DNA of 64,000 bases from Georgenia wutianyii (GTDB taxonomy: Bacteria; Actinomycetota; Actinomycetes; Actinomycetales; Actinomycetaceae), in assembly GCF_006349365.1 (NCBI RefSeq), contig NZ_CP040899.1, positions 1,860,001-1,924,000 of the forward strand, read 5' to 3'. This document shows positions 49,582 through 59,791 of this stretch, piece after piece. A program made the position numbers and the translations under genes. Position 1 is the stretch's first letter. Every line of letters begins with the position of its first letter. Below the pieces are notes generated by a model that was given only the letters and a program-made list of their open reading frames with translations, searched no databases and was not told where the DNA came from.

Positions 49582-51714
49582 ATGCAGCCCTGGCCTGGAC
49601 GTCCATACCCCCTGGGTGCCACCTTCGACGGGACCGGCACCAACTTCGCCCTCTTCTCCTCCGTCGCCGAGCGCGTCGAGCTGTGCCTGCTCGACGACGA
49701 CGGCACCGAGACCCGCGTCGACCTCACCGAGGTCGACGGCCACGTGTGGCACGGCTACCTCCGCCCCGTGCAGCCCGGGCAGCGCTACGGCTTCCGGGTC
49801 CACGGCCCGTACGACCCCGCCAACGGGCACCGCTGCGACCCGTCCAAGCTGCTCCTCGACCCGTACGCCAAGGCCATCGACGGCAACATCTCGGGCCACC
49901 AGTCCCTGTACTCCTACGACTTCACCGACCCGACGAGGCGCAACACCGAGGACTCCGCCGACCACACGATGTACTCGGTGGTCATCAACCCGTTCTTCGA
50001 CTGGGAGTTCGACCGCCCGCCGGGCCACCAGTACCACGACTCGGTCATCTACGAGGCGCACGTCAAGGGCCTGACCGAGCTCCACCCGCAGGTCCCGGAC
50101 GAGATCCGGGGCACCTACGCCGCCATCGCCGACCCGGCGATCATCGAGCACCTCACGACGCTCGGCGTCACGGCGATCGAGCTCATGCCGGTCCACCAGT
50201 TCGTCAACGACCCCCACCTCCAGGAGAAGGGTCTGAGCAACTACTGGGGCTACAACTCCATCGGCTTCTTCGCTCCGCACAACGGCTACGCGGCCTTCGG
50301 GACGCGCGGCGAGCAGGTGCAGGAGTTCAAGGCCATGGTCAAGGCGCTGCACGCGGCGAACATCGAGGTCATCCTCGACGTCGTCTACAACCACACCGCC
50401 GAGGGCAACCACCTGGGCCCGACGCTGTCCTTCAAGGGCATCGACAACGCGTCGTACTACCGGCTCGTCGAGGACGACAAGACGCACTACTTCGACACGA
50501 CCGGCACGGGCAACTCCCTGCTCATGCGCTCCCCGCACACGCTGCAGATGATCATGGACTCGCTGCGGTACTGGATCACCGAGATGCACGTGGACGGGTT
50601 CCGCTTCGACCTCGCCTCCACGCTGGCCCGCGAGCTCCACGAGGTGGACCGCCTCTCGGCGTTCTTCGACATCATCCAGCAGGACCCGGTGATCTCCCAG
50701 GTCAAGCTCATCGCCGAGCCGTGGGACCTCGGGGAGGGCGGCTACCAGGTCGGCGGGTTCCCGCCGCTGTGGACGGAGTGGAACGGGCGCTACCGCGACA
50801 CCGTCCGCGACTTCTGGCGCAGCGAGCCCTCGACGCTCGCCGAGTTCGCCACGCGCATCACCGGATCGGCGGACGTGTACGCCCACTCCGGGCGCCACCC
50901 CGTCGCCTCGATCAACTTCGTCACGGCCCACGACGGCTTCACGCTGCGCGACCTCGTCTCCTACAACGAGAAGCACAACGAGGCCAACGGCGAGGACAAC
51001 CGTGACGGCGAGTCGCACAACCGCTCGTGGAACAGCGGCGTCGAGGGCGAGACGGACGACCCGGAGGTCCGCGCGCTGCGGCTGCGCCGCCACCGCAACT
51101 TCCTCGCCACGCTGCTCTTCTCGCAGGGCGTGCCGATGATCTCCCACGGCGACGAGATGGGCCGTACCCAGCAGGGCAACAACAACGTCTACTGCCAGGA
51201 CAACGAGCTCGCCTGGGTCGACTGGGACCTCGACGAGGACCGTGAGCAGATCCTCGACTTCACCCGCCGCATGGTCGCGCTGCGGCGCGAGCACCCGGTG
51301 CTGCGCCGCCGGCGCTTCTTCGCGGGCGACCCCGGCCACGGCGGGCAGTCCGAGGTCGGGGAGATCTCCTGGCTCAAGCCGTCGGGGGAGCACATGGAGG
51401 AGGAGGACTGGCACCAGTCCTTCGCCCGGTCGATCATGATCTCCTACAACGGCGACGCCATCCCCGAGCCCGACACCCGCGGTGAGCGGATCGTCGACGA
51501 CAGCCTGCTCATCCTCCTCAACGGTGCCGCCGAGCCGGTGACCTTCACGATCCCGGACGAGCACCACGGCAAGGCCTGGAACACCGCGATCAACACCGAC
51601 CCCCACGGCGACGCGGAGGACAACGAGCACGCGGAGTACGCGCCCGGGGAGACCGTCGAGCTCTCCCCCTACAGCACCGTCATCCTCGTCTGCCCCCGCG
51701 AGGCCGCCGCATGA
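49582..51714 (+). CDS. glgX: Glycogen debranching enzyme GlgX/TreX
   Basis: A 710-aa GH13 isoamylase-type enzyme that cleaves alpha-1,6 branches of glycogen or maltodextrin. In order it has an N-terminal CBM48 domain (PGRPYPLGATFDGTGTNFAL), the catalytic barrel with the nucleophile Asp343 (GFRFDLAS) and acid/base Glu379 (LIAEPWD), and a C-terminal beta domain. Conserved GHNNVYCQDNEL-like and RTQQGNNNVYCQDN stretches support GlgX/TreX. It starts the glgX-treY-treZ operon and overlaps treY by 4 nt. Its product supplies linear chains for TreY. Confidence 0.96.
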   Translation: MQPWPGRPYPLGATFDGTGTNFALFSSVAERVELCLLDDDGTETRVDLTEVDGHVWHGYLRPVQPGQRYGFRVHGPYDPANGHRCDPSKLLLDPYAKAIDGNISGHQSLYSYDFTDPTRRNTEDSADHTMYSVVINPFFDWEFDRPPGHQYHDSVIYEAHVKGLTELHPQVPDEIRGTYAAIADPAIIEHLTTLGVTAIELMPVHQFVNDPHLQEKGLSNYWGYNSIGFFAPHNGYAAFGTRGEQVQEFKAMVKALHAANIEVILDVVYNHTAEGNHLGPTLSFKGIDNASYYRLVEDDKTHYFDTTGTGNSLLMRSPHTLQMIMDSLRYWITEMHVDGFRFDLASTLARELHEVDRLSAFFDIIQQDPVISQVKLIAEPWDLGEGGYQVGGFPPLWTEWNGRYRDTVRDFWRSEPSTLAEFATRITGSADVYAHSGRHPVASINFVTAHDGFTLRDLVSYNEKHNEANGEDNRDGESHNRSWNSGVEGETDDPEVRALRLRRHRNFLATLLFSQGVPMISHGDEMGRTQQGNNNVYCQDNELAWVDWDLDEDREQILDFTRRMVALRREHPVLRRRRFFAGDPGHGGQSEVGEISWLKPSGEHMEEEDWHQSFARSIMISYNGDAIPEPDTRGERIVDDSLLILLNGAAEPVTFTIPDEHHGKAWNTAINTDPHGDAEDNEHAEYAPGETVELSPYSTVILVCPREAAA

Positions 51715-54236
51715 GCCCGGACGCAGCCGCCTCCGCGGCCACCGCACACCTCCCCGCCCCCGGGCGCCGGCTGCCGGTGAGCACCTACCGCCTCCAGCTC
51801 AGCCCGGACCTCACCTTCGCCGACGCCGAGCGGCTGGTGCCCTACCTCACCCGCCTCGGCGTCACCGACCTCTACCTGTCCCCCGTCCTCCAGGCGGCGC
51901 CCGGCTCGACGCACGGGTACGACGTCGTCGACCACTCGCGGATCTCCGCGGACCTCGGCGGCCGCGAGGCCCTCGAGCGGCTGTGCACGACGGCGCACGC
52001 CGCGGGCCTCGGGGTCGTCGTCGACGTCGTGCCCAACCACATGGCCGTCCCCACGCCCGTGTGGCACAACAAGGCCCTGTGGTCGGTTCTCAAGGAGGGG
52101 CCCGCCTCCCCCTACGCGGCGTGGTTCGACCTCGACCTCGAGCTCGACCGTCCCGGCATCCTCATGCCCGTCCTCGGGCAGCGCATCGGGCAGGCCCTCG
52201 CGTCCGGCGAGCTGCGGGTCGAGCAGATGGTCGTGCCGAGCGAGCCGGAGGCCGGGGAGCAGCCGGTGCTGCGCTACTACGAGCACGTCTTCCCCGTCCG
52301 CCCGAGCACGGAGCACCTTCCGCTGGCCGACCTCCTCGACCGGCAGTTCTACCGCCTGTCGTACTGGCGGGTGGCCGACGAGGAGCTCAACTACCGCCGG
52401 TTCTTCGACGTCGACACCCTCGCCGCGGTGCGCATGGAGGACCCCGACGTCTTCCAGGCGACCCACGGCGTGCTTCTCGAGCTCATCGCCGCCGGCCACG
52501 TCGACGCGCTGCGCATCGACCACCCCGACGGCCTGGCCGACCCGCGCGACTACTTCCAGCGCCTCGACGAGGCGACCGGCGGGGCCTGGGTCGTCGCGGA
52601 GAAGATCCTCGAGGGCGACGAGACCCTGCCGGCGGACTGGCCGGTGGCGGGCACCACGGGCTACGACGCCGCCTGGCGCATCAACTCGGTGCTCACCGAC
52701 CCGTCCGGCTCGGGCGCGCTCGGCACCGCCATGACCGAGATCGCCGGGGATTCCCGCGGGGAGCTCTCCGCGCTCGTCGCGGAGTCCAAGCGCCAGGTCA
52801 TCGCCACCTCGCTGTACGCCGAGGTGCACCGGCTCGCCACGATCCTGCGCGAGCTGTGCGACCACGACGTGCGCCTGCGTGACCACACGCTGCGCTCCCT
52901 CGAGGACTGCGTCGTCGAGCTGCTCGTCGCGTTCGACCGCTACCGCGCCTACGTCGTGCCCGGGGAGCCCGCCCCGCCGCTCGCCGAGCGGGTGGTGCGG
53001 GAGGCCGCCGAGCACGCGCGCGCCAGGCTGGACGAGGACCGCCACGAGACCCTCGACCTCGTCGTCGAGCTCGTGCTCGGCAACGAGGTCGGCAGCGCCG
53101 GGAAGGTGCACGACGCCCGCCGCGCCGAGCTCATCGTCCGCTTCCAGCAGACGTGCGGCGCCGTCATGGCCAAGGGCGTGGAGGACACCGCCTACTACCG
53201 GTGGACCCACCTGGTGAGCCTGTGCGAGGTCGGCGGCTCGCCCCGCCGCTTCGGCATCAGCGTCGACGAGCTCCACGCGTGGGCGACCCAGGCCCTGTAC
53301 ACCCACCCGGCGACGATGACCGCCGGCAGCACCCACGACACCAAGCGCGGGGAGGACGTGCGCGCGCGCATCGGCGTGCTGTCCGAGTACGCGGACGAGT
53401 GGCTCGAGCTTGTCCGTGGGCTGCGCGTGGCGACGGCGGACCTGCGTCCGACCGACCTCGACGGCCGCGCGGAGAACCTCCTGTGGCAGACTGTCGCCGG
53501 CACGTGGACGGAGGACGGGCCCATCTCCGCGCAGCGGCTGCGGGACTACCTCACCAAGGCGGTCCGCGAGCAGAAGTCCTGGACAACGTGGACCGACCCC
53601 GACGCCGAGCGCGAGGAGTCGCTCCTCGCCTACGCGAGCGCGATCCTCGAGCACCCCGAGGTTCACGCCGCGCTCACCGCGTGGGGCCGCACGACCGCGG
53701 CCTCGGTCCGCGCGGCCGTCCTGGGGTACAAGCTCCTCCAGCTCACCATCGCCGGCGTCGCCGACGTCTACCAGGGCACCGAGGTCACCCAGACCTCCCT
53801 CGTGGACCCCGACAACCGCCGTCCCGTCGACTTCGCCGGGCTCGACGCCCGTCTCGAACGGCTCGACGCGGGCGCGACGCCCGGCTCCCTCGACGAGGTC
53901 AAGCTCGCGCTCACCGCGCAGGCACTGCGGCTGCGGCGCCGGGAGGCGGACGCGTTCGTCGGCGCGGAGGCCCAGTACCTGCCGCTGCCGACGTCCACCG
54001 GCCACGCGATCGCCTTCGCGCGCGCCGACGTCGCCGGGCCTCGTGCCGTCACGGTCGTCACCCGCCTCGCCCGGGGTCTGGATGCGCTCGGCGGGTTCGG
54101 CGAGCACTCCGTCGTCCTGCCCGAGGGCCGGTGGCGCGACGTCCTCACCCGCCGGGAGTACCCGGGCGGCCCGTGCCGCCTGGCCGACCTCCTCGACCCC
54201 CACCCCGTCGCCCTCCTGGAACGTGCCGATGACTGA
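51711..54236 (+). CDS. treY: Maltooligosyl trehalose synthase
   Basis: An 841-aa GH13 intramolecular transglycosidase. It converts the reducing-end alpha-1,4 bond of maltooligosaccharides into alpha,alpha-1,1, forming maltooligosyl trehalose. Signature parts are STYRLQLSPDLTFADAERLV, DVVPNHMAV, the nucleophile Asp270 in LRIDHPDGL, Glu297 in VVAEKIL and the C-terminal PDVYQGTE-like ADVYQGTEV. Length suits the family (about 750-850 aa). It overlaps glgX (ATGA) and treZ (8 nt). The pathway makes the compatible solute trehalose from glycogen. Confidence 0.96.
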   Translation: MSPDAAASAATAHLPAPGRRLPVSTYRLQLSPDLTFADAERLVPYLTRLGVTDLYLSPVLQAAPGSTHGYDVVDHSRISADLGGREALERLCTTAHAAGLGVVVDVVPNHMAVPTPVWHNKALWSVLKEGPASPYAAWFDLDLELDRPGILMPVLGQRIGQALASGELRVEQMVVPSEPEAGEQPVLRYYEHVFPVRPSTEHLPLADLLDRQFYRLSYWRVADEELNYRRFFDVDTLAAVRMEDPDVFQATHGVLLELIAAGHVDALRIDHPDGLADPRDYFQRLDEATGGAWVVAEKILEGDETLPADWPVAGTTGYDAAWRINSVLTDPSGSGALGTAMTEIAGDSRGELSALVAESKRQVIATSLYAEVHRLATILRELCDHDVRLRDHTLRSLEDCVVELLVAFDRYRAYVVPGEPAPPLAERVVREAAEHARARLDEDRHETLDLVVELVLGNEVGSAGKVHDARRAELIVRFQQTCGAVMAKGVEDTAYYRWTHLVSLCEVGGSPRRFGISVDELHAWATQALYTHPATMTAGSTHDTKRGEDVRARIGVLSEYADEWLELVRGLRVATADLRPTDLDGRAENLLWQTVAGTWTEDGPISAQRLRDYLTKAVREQKSWTTWTDPDAEREESLLAYASAILEHPEVHAALTAWGRTTAASVRAAVLGYKLLQLTIAGVADVYQGTEVTQTSLVDPDNRRPVDFAGLDARLERLDAGATPGSLDEVKLALTAQALRLRRREADAFVGAEAQYLPLPTSTGHAIAFARADVAGPRAVTVVTRLARGLDALGGFGEHSVVLPEGRWRDVLTRREYPGGPCRLADLLDPHPVALLERADD

Positions 54237-55971
54237 GCCAGTGACCGTCTGGGCGCCGCAGGCGCAGCGCGTGGAGATCTCCCTGCCCACCGGGCGCGTG
54301 CCCATGGTGGCCGGGGACGGGGGCTGGTGGTCGACGCCGGAACCGGTCGCCCCCGGCACCGACTACCTCCTCCACCTCGACGGCGGCCCCGGCCTGCCCG
54401 ACCCGCGCAGCCCGTGGCAGCCCGAGGGCGTCCACGGCCCCTCGCGCACGTTCGACGCCGCGGCCTACCCGTGGGCCGACGACGGGTGGGCCGGCCGCTC
54501 CAGCCTCGGCGCGGTGGTCTACGAGCTGCACGTCGGCACGTTCACCCCCGAGGGCACCCTCGACGCCGCGATCGGGCGGCTGGACCACCTCGTCGACCTC
54601 GGCGTCGACATGGTGGAGCTCATGCCCGTGGCCGCCTTCCCCGGCGAGTTCGGCTGGGGGTACGACGGGGTCGCGCTCTACGCGGTCCACGCCCCGTACG
54701 GCGGGCCGGAGGCGCTGCAGCGCTTCGTCGACGCCGCCCACGCCCGCGGCCTGGCCGTCTGCCTCGACGTCGTCCACAACCACCTGGGGCCGTCGGGCAA
54801 CTACCTCGGACAGTTCGGCCCGTACTTCACCGAGCGTCACCACACCCCGTGGGGCGCCGCCGTCAACCTCGACGGCGACGACGCCGGGCCGGTGCGCCGG
54901 TTCGTCATCGACAACGCGCTGCGCTGGCTGCGCGACTTCCACGTCGACGCGCTGCGCCTGGACGCCGTCCACGCCCTCATCGACGACTCCGAGCGCCACC
55001 TGCTCGCCGAGCTGTCCGAGGCCGTCGCCGAGCTCGAGCGCGAGGTCGGCCGGCCGCTGTCCCTCATCGCTGAGTCCGACCTCAACGACGCGCGGATGGT
55101 CACCCCGACCGCCGAGGGCGGGCTGGGGATGACGGCCCAGTGGGACGACGACGTGCACCACGCGCTGCACGCCCGCCTCACCGGCGAGCGGCACGGCTAC
55201 TACGTGAGCTTCGGGACGACCGAGACCCTGCGCCAGGCGCTGAGCGAGGTCTTCGTCCACGCGGGCACGTACTCCGAGTTCCGCGGCACGGAGTGGGGCG
55301 CTCCGGTGCCTGCCGACGTGGACGCCCGGCGGTTCGTCGTCTTCTCCCAGGACCACGACCAGGTGGGCAACCGGGCGATCGGGGACCGGCCCGCGCTCGA
55401 CGACGGCGGCCTCGCCGTCTCCGCCGCGCTCGTCCTCCTCGGCCCCTACACCCCGATGCTCTTCATGGGCGAGGAGTGGGGGGCACGCACCCCCTTCCAG
55501 TACTTCACCGACCACTCCGAGCCCGAGCTCGCCCAGGCGATCCGCGAGGGCCGCACCGCCGAGTTCGCCTCCCACGGCTGGGAGGACGTCTACGGCGAGG
55601 ACGTCGAGGTGCCCGACCCGCAGGCGCGCAGCACGTTCGAGGCGAGCAAGCTCGACTGGGACGAGGCCCACGAGCCCCGCCACGCCCGGCTGCTCGAGTT
55701 CTACCGCGACCTCGTACGCCTGCGGCACACCGAGGCGGACCTCGCCAGCGGCGTGCGCGCCGACACCGGCGTGACGGCACCCGAGGACGGCGGCTGGCTG
55801 GCGATGTACCGCGGCGCGATCGCCGTCGTCGTCAACCTCGACGAGGAGCCGCGCGAGATCCCGGTGCGCGGCCAGGTGCGCGAGCTGATTCTCGGCTGGA
55901 CCGGGGAGGCGAGCGTGGCCGGCGACGTCCTTACCCTGCCCGGCCGCGACGTCGCCGTCCTGCGCTGCTGA
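54229..55971 (+). CDS. treZ: Maltooligosyl trehalose trehalohydrolase
   Basis: A 580-aa GH13 enzyme that releases trehalose from maltooligosyl trehalose. An N-terminal CBM48-like domain (TVWAPQAQRVEISLP) is followed by the barrel with VYELHVGTFTPEGT, nucleophile Asp245 (LRLDAVHAL), Glu282 (IAESDLND) and QDHDQVGNRAIGDR. It completes the TreYZ route with treY, which it overlaps by 8 nt, so the two proteins are probably made in equal amounts. ATG 54229 gives family length. The frame upstream to 53410 lies inside treY. Confidence 0.95.
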   Translation: MTEPVTVWAPQAQRVEISLPTGRVPMVAGDGGWWSTPEPVAPGTDYLLHLDGGPGLPDPRSPWQPEGVHGPSRTFDAAAYPWADDGWAGRSSLGAVVYELHVGTFTPEGTLDAAIGRLDHLVDLGVDMVELMPVAAFPGEFGWGYDGVALYAVHAPYGGPEALQRFVDAAHARGLAVCLDVVHNHLGPSGNYLGQFGPYFTERHHTPWGAAVNLDGDDAGPVRRFVIDNALRWLRDFHVDALRLDAVHALIDDSERHLLAELSEAVAELEREVGRPLSLIAESDLNDARMVTPTAEGGLGMTAQWDDDVHHALHARLTGERHGYYVSFGTTETLRQALSEVFVHAGTYSEFRGTEWGAPVPADVDARRFVVFSQDHDQVGNRAIGDRPALDDGGLAVSAALVLLGPYTPMLFMGEEWGARTPFQYFTDHSEPELAQAIREGRTAEFASHGWEDVYGEDVEVPDPQARSTFEASKLDWDEAHEPRHARLLEFYRDLVRLRHTEADLASGVRADTGVTAPEDGGWLAMYRGAIAVVVNLDEEPREIPVRGQVRELILGWTGEASVAGDVLTLPGRDVAVLRC

Positions 55972-56002
55972 CAGACCGATCACCGACCCGACTGGAGGAC
56001 CC

Positions 56003-56488
56003 GTGAGCGAGACCGTGATCGTCCTGACCGAGGACGCCCTTCTCGACACCGACGTGCGCCAGATCGTCGACTACTACGCCGAGCGCGACGTCCGCTTCCA
56101 GGTGCTCGTGCCGGCGGACACCGAGCACAACGTGCTCCACGAGGTCGTCAACGACCTCGGCCTGCTCGACCTGCGCCGGCTGTGGTCCGACATCACCAAC
56201 CCCGACCCCGACGACCGCGAGGCGCGGACCGAGGCGGCCGAGGCCCTGCGCCGGTCCCTCGACCTGCTCGCCGCATCCGGCGCGACGGCCGACGGGCAGG
56301 TCGTCCAGGACGACCCCCTGCCCGCCCTGCTCCAGGCGGCGAACGGCTTCCGTGCCTCCGAGGTCGTCGTCGTCACCACCCCGAAGATGCTCGACGACAC
56401 CTTCCGCCGGGACTGGGCGTCGCGCGCCCGGGAGGCCATGGGCCTGCCGGTGCTCCACCTCTACACCGGCTCGACCATCATCGGCTGA
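56003..56488 (+). CDS. Conserved actinobacterial protein (nucleotide-binding/USP-like fold)
   Basis: A 161-aa protein. It alternates hydrophobic strands and helices (TVIVLTEDALLDTDV, RFQVLVPADTEHNVLHEV, SEVVVVTTPKMLDDTF, GLPVLHLYTGSTIIG), consistent with an alpha/beta universal-stress-like fold, but it has no ATP-binding G-x2-G-x9-G motif that I can see. The GTG start has GGAGG 6 nt upstream. It follows treZ by 31 nt and may be co-transcribed. Similar genes are often left as hypothetical in actinobacteria; no function is claimed. Confidence 0.7.
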   Translation: MSETVIVLTEDALLDTDVRQIVDYYAERDVRFQVLVPADTEHNVLHEVVNDLGLLDLRRLWSDITNPDPDDREARTEAAEALRRSLDLLAASGATADGQVVQDDPLPALLQAANGFRASEVVVVTTPKMLDDTFRRDWASRAREAMGLPVLHLYTGSTIIG

Positions 56489-56495
56489 GCCTCTC

Positions 56496-56550
56496 CCTCT
56501 GGGACGCCCCTTCGCGGCCGCGTGGCGCGCGCCAGGGGGCGTCCCAGAGG
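56496..56550. terminator. Large hairpin between convergent genes, with a third repeat copy
   Basis: A perfect 15-bp inverted repeat (CCTCTGGGACGCCCC at 56496-56510 with 56536-56550) and a 25-nt loop lie between the convergent 161-aa gene and the FemAB gene. A further partial copy (GGGGTGTCCCAGAG) stands at 56557-56570. It can act as a bidirectional terminator. Confidence 0.6.
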
Positions 56551-56589
56551 TGCGGAGGGGTGTCCCAGAGCGGTGGACCGGGCGGCGCG

Positions 56590-57630
56590 TCAGGCGCTGC
56601 GGCGCCCGCGGACCCGGGAGAGCAGGCCGCGTGCCTGCGCCGTGGCCCAGCGCTTGGCGCCCAGCGCCCGGACGAGCGCGTCGTAGGCGAGGGGGTGCAC
56701 CGGCATGTCCCACGCGGGAGCCACCTCGGTGATCTCCTTCTCGAACTTCGTCTTGAACTGGGTGAGCCCGGACAGGCCCGGGAAGCGCTCGGACCCGGCG
56801 CCCGCGAGGTCGTAGGAGCGCACGCCCTCGGCGAGCAGGGTCCTCATGACGTGCCAGTGGAGGAGGTCGGCGGCGTAGGCGCTGCGCGCCTCGGCGTTGG
56901 ACGCGCCCACCGAGTACAGCGCCGCACCGTCGTTGACGAGGACCAGCGCCCAGGCGAGCACCCGCCCGTCGCGCCGGGTGACGAACACCCGCGCGTGCTC
57001 CGGGCCCAGGGTGGTGAGCATGTCGAGGTAGCGGCGGGCCGGGTGCGGGCCGAAGCCCTCCCGCTCCCCCGTCTCGACGAACACCTCGTAGAGCTCGGCG
57101 AACGCGGCCTCGTCCAGGCCAGTCTCCTCGGTGACCGTGAGGGACTCGTCCTTCATCGCCTTGCGGATCGCGCGGCGGCCCTGCTGCTTCATCGCGGCGA
57201 AGACGTCCTCCTCGCTGCGGTCGAGGTCGACGATCACCGTGCGGTCGTAGGTGATGCCCTGCATCACCGGGCGCAGGTCGGGCGCCTCGTGCAGCGCGTG
57301 GAGGCGCACGAAGACGAGCCGCGGGTCCACCTGCCGCAGCCGCGCCGCGAGCTCGCGGCGCAGCGCCGCCTCCCGCTGCGCCGTCGGCTCCACGAGCCAC
57401 ACCGGCCCGTTCTTGGCCCACAGGTAGCGGAAGCCGCCCGGACCCCGGACCTCGGCGAGCGAGACGACCGCGGCGGGCACGCCGTCCTCCTCGTAGGCCA
57501 GGCGGCCCCAGTGGGAACGGCCGGCGACGACGGCGTCGAACGCCGCCCACACCGGCGCCTGCTCGATGGGCAGCGCGAGGCCGGCGGCGAGCTCGCGGTA
57601 GGTGGCGTCGTCGACGGGACGAAGGCTCAC
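56590..57630 (-). CDS. FemAB family peptidoglycan bridge aminoacyltransferase, copy A
   Basis: A 346-aa lipid II aminoacyltransferase of the FemX/FemAB type. Two GNAT-like domains are evident; shared family segments are RYLWAKNGPVWLVEPT, RLVFVRLHALHEAP, MKQQGRRAIRKAMKD and HVMRTLLAEGVRSYDLAGAG. Such enzymes add amino acids from aminoacyl-tRNA to the stem-peptide lysine or ornithine of peptidoglycan precursors. The GTG start at 57630 overlaps the stop of the upstream copy (GTGA), so the two are made together. The amino acid transferred cannot be deduced. Confidence 0.9.
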   Translation of the reverse strand: MSLRPVDDATYRELAAGLALPIEQAPVWAAFDAVVAGRSHWGRLAYEEDGVPAAVVSLAEVRGPGGFRYLWAKNGPVWLVEPTAQREAALRRELAARLRQVDPRLVFVRLHALHEAPDLRPVMQGITYDRTVIVDLDRSEEDVFAAMKQQGRRAIRKAMKDESLTVTEETGLDEAAFAELYEVFVETGEREGFGPHPARRYLDMLTTLGPEHARVFVTRRDGRVLAWALVLVNDGAALYSVGASNAEARSAYAADLLHWHVMRTLLAEGVRSYDLAGAGSERFPGLSGLTQFKTKFEKEITEVAPAWDMPVHPLAYDALVRALGAKRWATAQARGLLSRVRGRRSA

Positions 57631-58694
57631 GCGGTCTCCTCCTCACGGGTCTCGTCCCCACGGACCGCCGGCACGGCGCGGCGGGCGGTGGCGACGGCGG
57701 CACGCTTGGCGGCCAGCGCCTTGGTGAGCGCGCGGTAGGCCCACGGGCGCACCGGCACGTCCCACGCGGGGGCGACCTCGGCGATCTCGGGGTTGAACTT
57801 CGTCTTCATCGTCGTCAGTGCCTCCAGCGAGGGCGCGATCTCCGAGCCCACGCCCATGAAGTCGAAGGTCCTGGCGCCCTCGTCGCGCAGCGTGCGGATG
57901 ATGTGCCAGTACAGCTGGGTGGCGGCGTCGTGGGCGCGCCCGGCCTCAGTGCTCGCGGCGTAGTAGGCGGTCGCGGCGCCGTCGTGCACGGTGACGATGA
58001 CCCAGGCCTGGACCTCGCCGGCGTGGCGCGCGACGAACAGCCGTGCGTGCTGCGGGCCGAGCGCGTCGAGCATCGTCGTGTAGACGCTGATCGGGTGGGC
58101 CCCGAAGCCGTCGCGCTCGGCGGTCTCGCGCAGGACCTCGTAGAGCTCGGCGAAGCCCTCGGCGCTGATGCCGGTCTCCTCGGTGCAGTCCACGGGCTGC
58201 TCGCGCAGACCCTTGCGCAGGTCGCGGCGGCCGCGCTTCTTCATGCCGGCGAGCAGGTCGTCGTCGCTGCGGCCGGCGAGCTCGACGACGACGGTGCGGT
58301 CGTAGGTCACCGACTGCAGCAGCGGGTGGAGGTCCTCGGCCGGGTGCGCCGCGTGGAGGCGCACGAACACGAGCCGCGGGTCGACGGCGTGCACGCCGTG
58401 GACCAGCCGCTCGCGCAGCGCGAGCTCGAGCTCCGGCGTCGGCTCGACGAGCCAGACCGGGCCGTGCTTGGCCCACAGGTAGCGGAACCCGCGCCCGACG
58501 TACTCCGAGAGCGACAGCACCGCGGCCGGCTGCTCGTCGACCTGGAAGACGAAGCGCTTCCACGGCCAGCGGCCCGGCACCGCGCGGTCGTAGGCGTCCC
58601 AGGCGAGCGACTGCTCGACAGGGAGGTCGACATCTGCCGTGAGCGCCGCGAACTCCGCGTCGTCCAGCGGCACGAGCCTGATGCTGTGCTCCAC
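57627..58694 (-). CDS. FemAB family peptidoglycan bridge aminoacyltransferase, copy B
   Basis: A 355-aa paralogue of the downstream gene. Both share VWLVEPT, DPRLVFVRLHA, TYDRTVV, MKKRGRRDLRKGL (MKQQGRRAIRKAM in copy A) and HIIRTLRDEGARTFDFMGVG. The GTG 58694 is preceded by AAAGGGGAC; a GTG at 58709 would add five residues. The frame running upstream to 59933 is a shadow. Two tandem enzymes suggest a bridge of at least two residues, each adding one amino acid, as FemA and FemB do in staphylococci. Confidence 0.9.
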   Translation of the reverse strand: MEHSIRLVPLDDAEFAALTADVDLPVEQSLAWDAYDRAVPGRWPWKRFVFQVDEQPAAVLSLSEYVGRGFRYLWAKHGPVWLVEPTPELELALRERLVHGVHAVDPRLVFVRLHAAHPAEDLHPLLQSVTYDRTVVVELAGRSDDDLLAGMKKRGRRDLRKGLREQPVDCTEETGISAEGFAELYEVLRETAERDGFGAHPISVYTTMLDALGPQHARLFVARHAGEVQAWVIVTVHDGAATAYYAASTEAGRAHDAATQLYWHIIRTLRDEGARTFDFMGVGSEIAPSLEALTTMKTKFNPEIAEVAPAWDVPVRPWAYRALTKALAAKRAAVATARRAVPAVRGDETREEETA

Positions 58695-58756
58695 TTGGTC
58701 CCCTTTCACGTCGCCCCCCACCCTAGGCCGCGCGGGAGCCGGGGGCTCCGTCGGGA

Positions 58757-59737
<981 letters not shown>

Positions 59738-59791
59738 CGAACGCCTTTCGTCGGGGTGGCCTACCCGAGGTCCAACCGGGCGCCCGGCGTT

